64,000 nucleotides of DNA from Zasmidium citrigriseum (lineage: Eukaryota; Ascomycota; Dothideomycetes; Mycosphaerellales; Mycosphaerellaceae). Both the position numbers and the translations under genes were made by a program. Below the pieces are notes generated by a model. It saw only the letters and a list, made by a program, of their open reading frames with translations. It searched no databases and was not told where the DNA came from. The number at the start of each line of letters is the position of its first letter. The first letter of the stretch is position 1. Where the stretch lies: NCBI GenBank assembly GCA_002786025.1, contig NHNW01000046.1, positions 583,898 through 647,897 of the forward strand. Direction: 5' to 3'. Shown in pieces: positions 10,542-19,193 of this stretch.

Positions 10542-10996
10542 GGTGTTCGGTGTTCGCTTCAGTGTGGGCAAGGAGCATTGAGTCGACTGTGAATTGGATC
10601 GATAGACGGCTGGAACAGCGGCTTCGGTTCTTCGGCAGGTTTCCGCGACCCGATTGGCTGAGCAGACCTCACCTTGTCCTTGTCCTTCCTCGCTTGCTCG
10701 CTCGTCCTTCTCTATCAACACATGTCCACGTTTTCTTCTTCGTTGCACCCTTTCGCTGCCGTAGACGGAGCTTGTCTGCTTGTTTCGGAGAGTCGCCGAG
10801 CACAGCTAGCAGTAGTGGATAACGACGGTGACGGGCGGCGGCCGGTGTTTCATGCTCGAGCGGTCTCTGAATTGGGGCATCGGGTAGGCATTCCGTGAGT
10901 CTTCTCTGCGATATTCGGCATCCGATCCTTCTTGTCTCCTACCGCTCTCACCTTGCTCCGCTCGACATCTTCTGCCGACCGGTCAAGAATTCCAAG

Positions 10997-12280
10997 ATGA
11001 TATCAAAACAAGAACTCATTGCCCTCATCCATGCTGACCGCGACTCCCATCTGCGATTCCTGCAATCGCTCATACGTGCCCCATCTCCCAATCCTCCTGG
11101 AGATACGCGCAATGCAATCGAAGTTGTAAAAGCGTTCCTCGGCTCACATACTATCTCATCTGAGATCATAGCGCCCAAAGAAGACTCTCCGAATTTGGTC
11201 AGCACTTTCCATGGTCGCAAAGATGGCGAGGGGTCGCAGAAGAGTATCGCTCTGAATGGACACATCGATCAGTTCCCCGTAGGCGATGCAGACCGCTGGG
11301 CAAAAGACCCATACTCCGGAGACATCGAAGATGGCTTCGTCCACGGTCGATCTGGTGTGGACATGAAAGCAGGGACAGCCGCCTCCATTATCGCTTTCAC
11401 ATATCTCCATCGACACCAAGCCCAACTCACCGGGCGATGTACACTTGAAGTCGTGTCCGATGAGGAGACGGGAGGCAGATGGGGGACACGCTACCTCATT
11501 GAAGACGATTTGCGATCCCGTGAATGGAGAGCAGATTGCATCCTCATCGCGGAACCGAGCGGGCTGGAAAGCATCCGCTTCGGCGAAAAGGGAACACTAC
11601 GAATGACTTTTACTGTTACGGCCCTTGGTCTACACGGAGCCTACATTCATCGAAGCGAAGGTGCCATTCGCATCGCCAGCCATCTGATCGAGTGCTTGAT
11701 CGGGCTTGAGAAGCTCACTGACATTGGCATGGACGCAAGCCTTAAGGAGTATATGCAAAGACGCGAAATACGGAAAGTCGCCGACGAGATAATGGGCAAA
11801 GGCGCATCAAGATCTATGCTTGTTCCGACTGTCAACATCGGTACCATCAAAGGCGGTGACAAAATCAACATGATTCCGTCTGAGGCCATTTTCGAGGCCG
11901 ATATTCGAATTCCCATCGGTGTGGAGACAGAGACAATCCTGAATCATATCGATGCCATACTACAAGAGTTTCCAACGGTTACGTATTCGATCCACGAGAA
12001 CCATTCGCATATCTCGACGCACAGTCAGCCGGAACATGAGCTGGTGACTCTAATACAGCACAACGCGGAGGTAGTGGGTGGCGTGAAGCCATATCCCATC
12101 TGCTCATTGGGTGCGACAGATTGCAAGCACTTCAGAAGGAACAACATTCCGGCATATGCATTCGGGCCAAGTCCCAATGGAATGGCTGAGAGGGATGAGA
12201 TGGTCAGCGTAGAGGAGTTCCTGTATCTTGTGAAGGTCCATACATTAGCAGCTTGGGACTATCTTGGAGGAGCGAAGTGA
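10997..12280 (+). CDS. M20 family metallopeptidase (ArgE/DapE/ACY1-like deacylase)
   Basis: This is a zinc-dependent deacylase or dipeptidase of the acetylornithine deacetylase/succinyl-diaminopimelate desuccinylase group; 427 aa, intronless and without a signal peptide, so cytosolic. Metal-site motifs are in order: GHIDQFPVG (His89, catalytic Asp91), GRSGVDMKAG (bridging Asp122), VSDEETGGRWGT (catalytic Glu156 and metal Glu157) and IAEPSGL (Glu186). The dimerisation domain follows around 195-310. The usual C-terminal histidine ligand region reads FGPSPNGMAERDEMV, where the commonly seen His is not obvious, so activity may differ. The start at 10997 was preferred over a non-ATG extension because the family begins just before this helix. 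The substrate is unknown. Confidence 0.88.
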   Translation: MISKQELIALIHADRDSHLRFLQSLIRAPSPNPPGDTRNAIEVVKAFLGSHTISSEIIAPKEDSPNLVSTFHGRKDGEGSQKSIALNGHIDQFPVGDADRWAKDPYSGDIEDGFVHGRSGVDMKAGTAASIIAFTYLHRHQAQLTGRCTLEVVSDEETGGRWGTRYLIEDDLRSREWRADCILIAEPSGLESIRFGEKGTLRMTFTVTALGLHGAYIHRSEGAIRIASHLIECLIGLEKLTDIGMDASLKEYMQRREIRKVADEIMGKGASRSMLVPTVNIGTIKGGDKINMIPSEAIFEADIRIPIGVETETILNHIDAILQEFPTVTYSIHENHSHISTHSQPEHELVTLIQHNAEVVGGVKPYPICSLGATDCKHFRRNNIPAYAFGPSPNGMAERDEMVSVEEFLYLVKVHTLAAWDYLGGAK

Positions 12281-13268
12281 AGCACCATGACTGACTCGGG
12301 AAAGGGAAGCACAACGATGCTCCTATGCGCAACACGAAACAATTCAAACTGCAATCAAGTATGAAATTGTGTACGTGATGACAGTTTAATCTCAATGCAG
12401 GAAAGATGCCACGATCGTCGCTTCATTACTTGGCCTAACACTCTGCTCTACTCAGCTGTAATCCAAAAAAGAGGAGCAGCAAAACAAGACATGGACAAAA
12501 GATGACGATGTTACAAAATAAAACGCCCCACGTCTGGAGCTATGTGCACGTTGCATTGGATCGTAGTAATCAGTGACCGGTTCGCGTTGAAACTTGGTAG
12601 TACATTGCATTGAATCATGGTAATCAGTGACCGGTTCGTGTTGAGTGTTGGTATTGCATTGCATTGAGTCTTGGAAATCAGTGATGGTCGCATTCATTGC
12701 ATTGATTCGCGTTGACTTTGATTGATCGCATTGATTAATCGCATTGAATCTTGGTGAACAATGACGAGACATTGATGTGTACGCGGTTCGAATGACCGCC
12801 TTCAGATATTGTCACTTGGTAGGTCCTTATCACGCAGTACGGCGCAGCCATCGTAGTGCTGACCGGCTCATGACAAGGATGTATCAAGCTTGGGAATTTG
12901 TGGTCTGTAAGGCAATATATATCCGAGAGCACGAAGAAGACCCATGGCTGTGGACAAGGACGCCCCTGGTCGATCAGGAGATGAACTATCGAAGGCAGGC
13001 GAGATCGGGCATCTTCATGAGAAAGCCCACGAAGATGGGAGTTCATGAGGAGACGAGCGAATTCAAAGAGAAACCAACCTAGTCTCATACAGCGTAATAC
13101 TCTTATCCAGTGGCTACCGAATGCACACATGATGTGTTCCGCAAGGCTCCCAGCTGGAAGCAGACTCCGATTATATCATGTTCCTGGGTTGCGAAAGTCA
13201 GCTACGAGGACCCTCTTGTGCTCGCGCGGCATGTACTCACTGTTCATGTCCCGCTCTTCGAAAGACAG
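12281..13268. other. Intergenic region with a 54-bp minisatellite
   Basis: These 988 bp have no convincing gene. The first half holds a short tandem repeat (separate entry). The rest is unique sequence, forming the 3' flank of the first small paralog. Confidence 0.5.
12551..12701. repeat. Degenerate 54-bp tandem repeat, about 2.8 copies
   Basis: Units begin at 12551, 12605 and 12659 with TTGCATTGRRTC and contain AATCAGTGACCGGTTCG. The third copy is truncated and diverged, and short GCATTGA echoes continue to about 12760. The period is a multiple of three and the minus strand is open across it, but no gene features support coding. Confidence 0.8.
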
Positions 13269-13570
13269 CTACCTGCTTGCTGGAGTGTACTTCGAATATC
13301 CGTTGCCAGAGTTGTAGTAAGTCGAGCCGTTAGGGTTGCTGTAGTAGTACGATCCGTCGCCGTTCGAGTAGTGGTACGAATGCGGGTTTGGGACGTTTAG
13401 CCCGGAGTTACGGTTGCACCAGTGGTTGCCCTAATCACACATATGACTGATGCTCCCGATCATCCGCGACAAGAGACACTGACCTGTGAGTTGATACCGC
13501 TAGCCGTGACTGTGTAGCTCATGTTGCCGTAGCCGATCTTGCTGCTCTCTGAGTCGCTGCTTTGCGACAT
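13269..13570 (-). CDS. Small Tyr/Ser/Asn/Gly-rich protein, paralog A (82 aa)
   Basis: This gene has two exons, 13484-13570 and 13269-13430, separated by a 53-nt intron (GTCAGT donor, GATTAG acceptor, phase 0). The product starts MSQSSDSESSKIGYGNMSYT, then has VTASGINSQ at the splice junction, GNHWCNRNSG, and the repetitive C-terminal block SYHYSNGDGSYYYSNPNGST followed by YYNSGNGYSKYTPASR. There is no signal peptide or membrane segment. Two conserved spots (one Cys, and the Tyr-rich block) are shared with paralog B, 537 bp upstream on the same strand. Conservation of splice site, length and sequence between the copies is good evidence that both are real genes. The function is unknown; the composition suggests a disordered protein. 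Confidence 0.85.
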
Positions 13571-13822
13571 GTTGTGAGTCGCTTTGAGTGCTGCTGGATG
13601 GTGTTTAGTCTGGCCCTCAGGTCGATTGTTTCGAGGCTCAAATGTCTGAGGAACCTGGGGAAGGTGAAGGGGCGCGACTACTCATACAACAATTGAGAGG
13701 GGAAGCAAGAAGTGATCATCCATAGCTTGCAGACAGGCACAACCCAGTACTGCAGGCGTTACTGCCGAAAGCATTTGATTCTATCATACAACTGGCTTCA
13801 TGGCCTGGTTGCCCCTGAGTAT
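13571..13822. other. Spacer between the two small paralogs
   Basis: These 252 bp are the promoter of paralog A and the 3' flank of paralog B. No clear TATA box is visible. Confidence 0.4.
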
Positions 13823-14190
13823 CTACTTATTACCAGGCGTGTACTTCGAGTAGCCGCTGCCGGAATTGTAGTACGTGGAACCGTTCGGGTTGCTGTAGTA
13901 GTAGGAACTGGGGACGGTCAGTAACAATCCTGGTGACGGGTACCGCGGCATGCTTTTCAGCGACTCACCCGTTGGTGTTGGAGTAGTGGTACGAGTTCGA
14001 GTTGGAGGCAGATGAGCCATAGTCACGGGAGCAGTAGTGGTTGCCCTGGTCACACGTCAATGTCAGTCGCTAGTCAAGGACGCCTTGCGAATATAACGAG
14101 ACTGACCTGGGAGTTGGTGCCGCTGGAGGTGACGTTGTAGCCATTGCCGGAGCCGGAGCCGCTGGAGCCGGAGTTGTTCTGAGAAGGCAT
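13823..14190 (-). CDS. Small Tyr/Ser/Asn/Gly-rich protein, paralog B (81 aa)
   Basis: This gene has three exons, 14107-14190, 13969-14045 and 13823-13907, with two 61-nt introns (GTCAGT..CCAG, phase 0; GTGAGT..CCAG inside a Gly codon). The product begins MPSQNNSGSSGSGSGNGY, has NVTSSGTNSQ at the first junction and GNHYCSRDYGSSAS after it. It ends in SYHYSNTNG, SYYYSNPNGSTYYNSGSGY and SKYTPGNK. The first intron sits exactly where paralog A has its only intron; the second is absent from paralog A. It is a tandem duplicate in the same orientation. There is no signal peptide. The family is not one I can name. The alignment of the two copies makes the model secure. Confidence 0.87.
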
Positions 14191-14301
14191 GGTGTTGCTT
14201 GGCTGCTGTGGTATGGCTGGTGTCTGGGGTTGTACTGTTCTCTGTTTGTATGTTGTCGGAGGCGAGTATCCAAGAAGGATACAGCTGGTGAGGGGTTGGA
14301 G

Positions 14302-14310
14302 CTTCTTATA
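14302..14310 (-). promoter_or_regulatory. Probable TATA box of small paralog B
   Basis: TATAAGAAG on the minus strand lies about 112 bp before the ATG at 14190 and is followed by a C/T/A-rich leader. No equivalent is seen at paralog A, so the two copies may be expressed differently. Confidence 0.45.
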
Positions 14311-14824
14311 CCTTTGCAGGCCGTTCACCGCCGGCGTTTGCGGACAGGCGCAAAGTGAATACCCACAAGCTGCAGGGATATGCCTGCAAAGCCACGTGCT
14401 CGATTGCCGAAAGCATGTGAACGCATGTGCCGGATAGCACGATCTCTCCGTAGAATCAAGGCCGGAGGATTCTTGTGGACGCAGGAGAAGTTGACGATGC
14501 CTTTGCTGCGCTGCAATGGGAACATTCTTGCATCGAAAAGCGGCCACCAGAGGTCCGGCGCAACGATGTTCGATTTGATCAGGCCTGCGACGGGTTTCCG
14601 CAGCTTGCTTGCCCTTGTAGGGGCGTCTTTCCTTGTCGATGCTGAGGGGTCAACTCAGGGGCACATCGGCTCTCCTAGATTCGTGTTACCTGAAATCAAG
14701 TTGTTGTCGACTTGCAATATGGGTACGTGCATGACGAGACTGGACAGTCAAGTGAAATATATGCCGAGGTGTTGCCGAACATTCGACTGGAGAAATTGCC
14801 TGCATCGTAGCAGAGACAGAAAGA
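14311..14824. other. Intergenic region
   Basis: No supported gene. It is the divergent upstream region of small paralog B and of the hypothetical protein at 14825. Confidence 0.4.
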
Positions 14825-15485
14825 ATGGCCACCGCAAGTGGAAGCAAACTGCCTCGGAAGTCAGCCTTGAAGCGAACAAGTTGCTATGATGATTATGGAG
14901 TAGGCGGCTCCAGCGTAGTTGGCAAAGCTTTGACATCCAAGAGGCAGAAGCAATTGCAGTTACTGTCCACACAGGAGAGGACATCTGAGGCCAAGCAGAA
15001 CGGTAGCAAGTCCAAGAGCGACAAGCGAAGCCCAACAGAGGCTAAGCAGAACGAAGACCATGTCGTTATCAGCAGTCCAGAAACGCTTGATTCTCGGTCG
15101 AGCAAGAAGCAGGTACGTCTGCGACCACCTACGAACCGCATCGCAGGAAACTGGCTGACTTGAAGGGTCTTCACAGCGCGAAGCGTTCGTGATCCTCATT
15201 CACACGTTCAACCCCGAATCGATCAGCGAGGTGACAGTTGGTCAGGCGTACACGTCGTTGGCGAAGGCCAATGCGGGAGTCGTAGACCTGTTCAAAAGGG
15301 TGAAGCCTGAGTTCGCAGACTTGGTGGTCGATATTGGCACGGCCACGCAATTCGAAGACCCGGACGACCATACGTATCCAGACGTAAGAAGGCGCATCAC
15401 ACCCAGTGGCAGAGTAGCCATGCTATGGCACACGGAAGAAGGACGCGGAGAGCTGTCGGTGCACAAGATCTCCATTGAGGAGTAA
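14825..15485 (+). CDS. Hypothetical protein, 198 aa
   Basis: I do not recognise this protein. It has two exons, 14825-15112 and 15177-15485, with a 64-nt intron (GTACGT donor, TTCACAG acceptor). The join is phase 0 (SSKKQ to REAFV). Exon 1 codes for a basic, disordered region (MATASGSKLPRKSALKRTS, with several KQNGSKSKSDK-like runs) that looks like a nuclear-localisation type tail. Exon 2 codes for a compact predicted domain beginning FVILIHTFNPESISEVT, with VDLFKRVKPEFADLVVDIG and ending KISIEE. Without the intron both frames stop early. It is divergent from small paralog B. A chance match to a known family cannot be excluded without a search. Confidence 0.65.
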
Positions 15486-15807
15486 ACGTTGGGAGGCGCG
15501 CCCCTCGAGATGGTCGCGTCCATCAACCTTGTCCAAGCCTTGCGGAGGATTTGCAGCGCTGTCATCGTGGGAGTGTGTATGTTGAAGCCGTCCGGGTGAG
15601 ATCTGAATCAGCAGTTTGTGGCAATTGATGGATCTTGGAAGTGTTGAAGGACGATGTATCGTGTTGGAGATGCAGGTGTCCTTGGCCGAGACAAGCCGAA
15701 ATTCAGGCGAAGCACGTCACCTCGCCTGTCGATATCGTCCTTTCTTTCCTTCTCAGCGTTCACGTTGCCAACACACTCTCATCGCTGATCGCGTGGACGG
15801 TCATAGC
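15486..15807. other. Intergenic region upstream of the flavin monooxygenase
   Basis: These 322 bp are the likely promoter and leader of the monooxygenase. No repeat or other gene is seen. Confidence 0.4.
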
Positions 15808-17348
15808 ATGGGCTCCCTTCCCACTGAGACTCGCCTGCGGGCAGAGAGTGTCTGCATCATAGGAGCCGGTCCAGCAGGATTGGCAGCTGCGAAGTAGTCT
15901 GTCACCGAATCAATAGCACGCATTAACAAGACTAACATTAGTACAGATACCTACTCGCCGAGAAGACCTTCAATCGTATCACCATATTTGAACAACGAGC
16001 GGGAGTGGGAGGGATATGGAACTACACTCCCTGTGAAAATGACTCGGCCAAAGACCTGTCAATCCCCCAGACGAACCCTCATGCTGGCCACGACAAGCCA
16101 GTCTGGAGAAATAGCAATGCTTCAAAGATAGTGGGTGAAGCTGCTGAAGAGGAAGCTTCGTTCATAACTCCGTTGTACGATCGGTTGGAAACAAACATCC
16201 CAAGGGATTTGATGGGCTTCTCAGACCTCGACTGGCCTGAAGCCTGTCAGCTGTTCCCGAAGCACGAAGACGTCCTTGAATACATCAACCGGTATGCCGA
16301 GGATGTTCGACACCTCATCGAGTTTCACACTCAGGTCTTGGACGTCCGTCAATTGGACGACGGGCGCTGGTCCGTTCGTACCCGGAATGTACGAAAGCAG
16401 GAACCACAGAGCGTCCAAGAGCAAGTCTTCGATGCGGTCATAGTCGCCAACGGACATTACATTGTGCCTTACATTCCCGCTGTTGCTGGAATCGAAGCTT
16501 GGCATAAGACGTATCCTGGAGCCATCACGCATTCCAAGTTCTACCGAAGGCCAGAAACCTATACCGACAAGAAAGTGATTGTGGTTGGCAACTCTGCATC
16601 TGGAATCGATATCGGCGCTCAAATTGCGAAGGTCTGCAAGACATTGATCCAGTCCCAGAAGTCCGAATCCTACTTGGGCACTGTCAGCTCTCCCAACAGA
16701 CAAGAGAAGCCGGAGATCGTCGAGTACATCGAAAAGGACCGCACTGTACGCTTCGCAGACGGTACGACGGAGTCTCACATCGACGCCGTCCTTTACTGCA
16801 CCGGATACTTTTACTCTTACCCATTTCTGGACTCGTTGGAAGAGCCGGTGGTCACGACAGGCGAACGAGTAGAAAACACCTACCATCACATCTTCTACCG
16901 GCCCAATCCTTCATTGGCATTTCTCGTACTGAATCAAAAGGTCATTCCATTTCCCCTCGCCGAGGTCCAGTCCGCGGTCGTCGCACGAGTGTTCTCTGGC
17001 CGACTTGCCTTGCCAGACCAAGTCGAGATGAAAGCTTGGGAGGAGAGTGTAGTCGCTGAGATGGGCGGTGGGAAGGCTTTCCACGTCTTGAAATTTCCCA
17101 AGGATGCAGATTACATCAACATGCTGCACGACTGGGCTGTTTCGGTTGATGGCGAGAGCAAACCGGTCGGCAAAGAGCCGCCTTATTGGAATGAGAAGCA
17201 ATATTGGACTAGGGAACGTTTCCCTGCGATAAAGAAGGCCTTCCAGGAATGCGGCGAGGAAAGGCGTAACAAACGCACATTGGAGGATGTTGGCTACAGC
17301 TTTGAACAGTGGAAGGAGGAGAAATCTAAAGAGCAGAAGCTGTTGTAG
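15808..17348 (+). CDS. Flavin-containing monooxygenase (FMO)
   Basis: This enzyme uses FAD, NADPH and O2 to oxygenate soft nucleophiles (N or S). It has two exons, 15808-15893 and 15947-17348, with a 53-nt intron (GTAGTC donor, unusual at +3 to +6; CTAAC branch; TACAG acceptor); 495 aa. The FAD Rossmann motif GAGPAGLAAAKYL spans the splice junction. It is followed by FEQRAGVGGIWNYT, the FMO signature variant GAITHSKFYRR, the NADPH motif VVGNSASGIDIG, and the LYCTGYFYSYPFL motif near the C-terminal half. Length and motif order are those of fungal FMOs related to yeast Fmo1. No membrane anchor is seen. Splicing is required, since the unspliced frame stops just after the glycine motif. Confidence 0.92.
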
Positions 17349-17453
17349 ATGTCACGTTCGAGAGATAGATGGATAGATAGACTCAAATGTGCTGAACTCT
17401 CGATACGATCAATAGACATTCGCTTGAACGGTGTCATCATGCTACACTACAAA

Positions 17454-18881
17454 TCAGAAGCGAGCCTGTACGCTTCCCTTCTCGATCTGCCCAATGATGC
17501 CACCACCTGACAGCGTCCATTTCTCGCTGACCAATCCATCCGTGACTGCATTTCGCAAGATGCCTGAGTGGGCGTAGTATTCCATGATGCCTCGGGCTTC
17601 CTCCTTGCTCAGACCTTCAAGTTTCTGCACTCCGACACCCGTCATTGCTTCCTGGACATACTTGTCGTACGCCACGTAGGGATCCCAAGCTGGTGGCTCT
17701 TGCTCGTTCCGAATTGCGTCGTTGCGGCGCAAGGCGTGATCAAGCGTGTGGGATGCGGCGCGATTGGACTCTGAAACGGCACCAAGAATGATACCACCAT
17801 TTGCCAACGCCTCGCGGCCAGAGAGGAGATCAATGAAGTGGCGTGGTAGGAGCAGGTCGTGGGCATGGATTGGCTCTGCGTCAGCATTGAGATAGGCCGA
17901 CAGTCCCATGAGGTGGTCAACAGCGTCGAGAGTGAACATGATCGGTGGCCGCGAAAGACCTTCGCCCTGCTGGGAGGGAATGTTCAGCTCCTTCCACAAG
18001 GCCTGCCAAACTGGCCATGCGCGCTCTGGATCTTTGGCCCCAATCTCGGCTAGACGCGCAAGAGACGAGTTCGGCTGGAGGGGAACAGGCAGCTCATGCT
18101 GGCCGCTGATTTTGAGCTTTTCCAGCAGAGATCGGTTCGCGTTGACAACATTTTCGAGCAATTTGGCGGTGTAATGTGGTTGGATGTATCGCGTTTGGCC
18201 AGCCGAAGCAGTGGTGGGTTCATAAGACGTGTGCGCGATGACCAGGTCTTTCGCTTCCGGTATATGCACCACGAACCAACCCTTCATAGATGCCATTGCC
18301 AAGGCCTGAAGTAATACCACGCTCTTGCCGCTCCCACGCTCTCCGTACAGCACTTTGCGGGCTGTTCTGCTTTCCTGTCCCCCGGTGACCCATTCGATAT
18401 CACTAGCCATGTGCGTGGTCTCCTTCCTCACCAAACTTGCCGGTCTACGGAACAGATGCCAGCCTTGCGTAGGCTTGAAGGCCTCCAGAGCCCTCAGTGT
18501 ATCGACCGTGGCATTCTGGAAGCCGAGGACTGTCCTTTCCAATGCCCGCAGCGCATGGCTGGATAGATTTTGCTTGGTCAGATCCTGGAGTCCAGGAACT
18601 TCAAGAGCGTTGGTATTGCTGAGTACGACTCTCTTCCTCAATGCTTTTCGCTCGCCTACAGCCGGCGGGCGGGTGTTTGTGGATCGTGTGTTTTTCGTCA
18701 ACCGAAGGGAGCGGCCCTGGCGCGAGGAGGGCTTCGCAACGACAGCCTTCTTTTTGGGCGGGTTGGCGCTGAGCGAAGTCGAGGTCGAGAACGCGGCGCG
18801 CTGAGGGCGAGCAACGGCGGAGCTGATATCGAGTCCCTGGAAGGAGCGTCTCAAGCAGCGTGGGCACATGGTCGATGCCAT
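17454..18881 (-). CDS. RSM23: Mitochondrial small-subunit ribosomal protein mS29 (DAP3/Rsm23)
   Basis: This is a GTP-binding protein of the mitochondrial 28S/37S ribosomal subunit; 475 aa from ATG 18881. The first 45 residues are basic and Ser/Ala-rich (RRSFQGLDISSAVARP, FSTSTSLS), a typical mitochondrial presequence. The P-loop GERGSGKSVVL is at 180-190. DAP3-type blocks follow: KGWFVVHIPEAKDLV, RYIQPHYTAKLLENV, MFTLDAVDHLMGLS (Walker-B-like) and LLLPRHFIDLLSGR, with GIMEYYAHSGILR at the C-terminal end. An upstream in-frame ATG at 18926 would bury the presequence, so 18881 is preferred. It is divergent from the hybrid-binding PIF1 helicase with 312 bp between start codons. Confidence 0.93.
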   Translation of the reverse strand: MASTMCPRCLRRSFQGLDISSAVARPQRAAFSTSTSLSANPPKKKAVVAKPSSRQGRSLRLTKNTRSTNTRPPAVGERKALRKRVVLSNTNALEVPGLQDLTKQNLSSHALRALERTVLGFQNATVDTLRALEAFKPTQGWHLFRRPASLVRKETTHMASDIEWVTGGQESRTARKVLYGERGSGKSVVLLQALAMASMKGWFVVHIPEAKDLVIAHTSYEPTTASAGQTRYIQPHYTAKLLENVVNANRSLLEKLKISGQHELPVPLQPNSSLARLAEIGAKDPERAWPVWQALWKELNIPSQQGEGLSRPPIMFTLDAVDHLMGLSAYLNADAEPIHAHDLLLPRHFIDLLSGREALANGGIILGAVSESNRAASHTLDHALRRNDAIRNEQEPPAWDPYVAYDKYVQEAMTGVGVQKLEGLSKEEARGIMEYYAHSGILRNAVTDGLVSEKWTLSGGGIIGQIEKGSVQARF

Positions 18882-19193
18882 TGTTCCTGTTGTTGGTGTC
18901 CTGAAAGGTCCTTCGCAATGCCCCAAATGGAGAATATCTCCCGAGCCTCACTGGTGACTATGCCGCCGTTCTGAAGAATGTAGATGTTGTTTCGATTGGG
19001 GGGACTGAGATGGATGTTGCTTTCATCAACAGACTCCCATTGGCATCGAGGATGCGGAGCTCGGGAGAGCCAAGCCAGGTCCGTGCGCGAATTAGAGTTC
19101 AGCCTAAATTCGAGCGCGACTGCACCTCGAGTCTCGCGGCGGCGGCTGCATCTTTCAATCCAACACAGCAAATGTCCAGAAAACGCCACCGCG
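18882..19193. promoter_or_regulatory. Divergent promoter region, mS29 and HBD-PIF1
   Basis: These 312 bp between two start codons must serve both genes. No TATA box is evident. The stretch is open in one frame upstream of the helicase ATG but has no domain-like sequence. Confidence 0.4.

Noticed and set aside
10895..10996. Upstream extension of the M20 peptidase
   Set aside because: It lacks an ATG at the start and has no signal-peptide logic; homologs begin at the helix after 10997.
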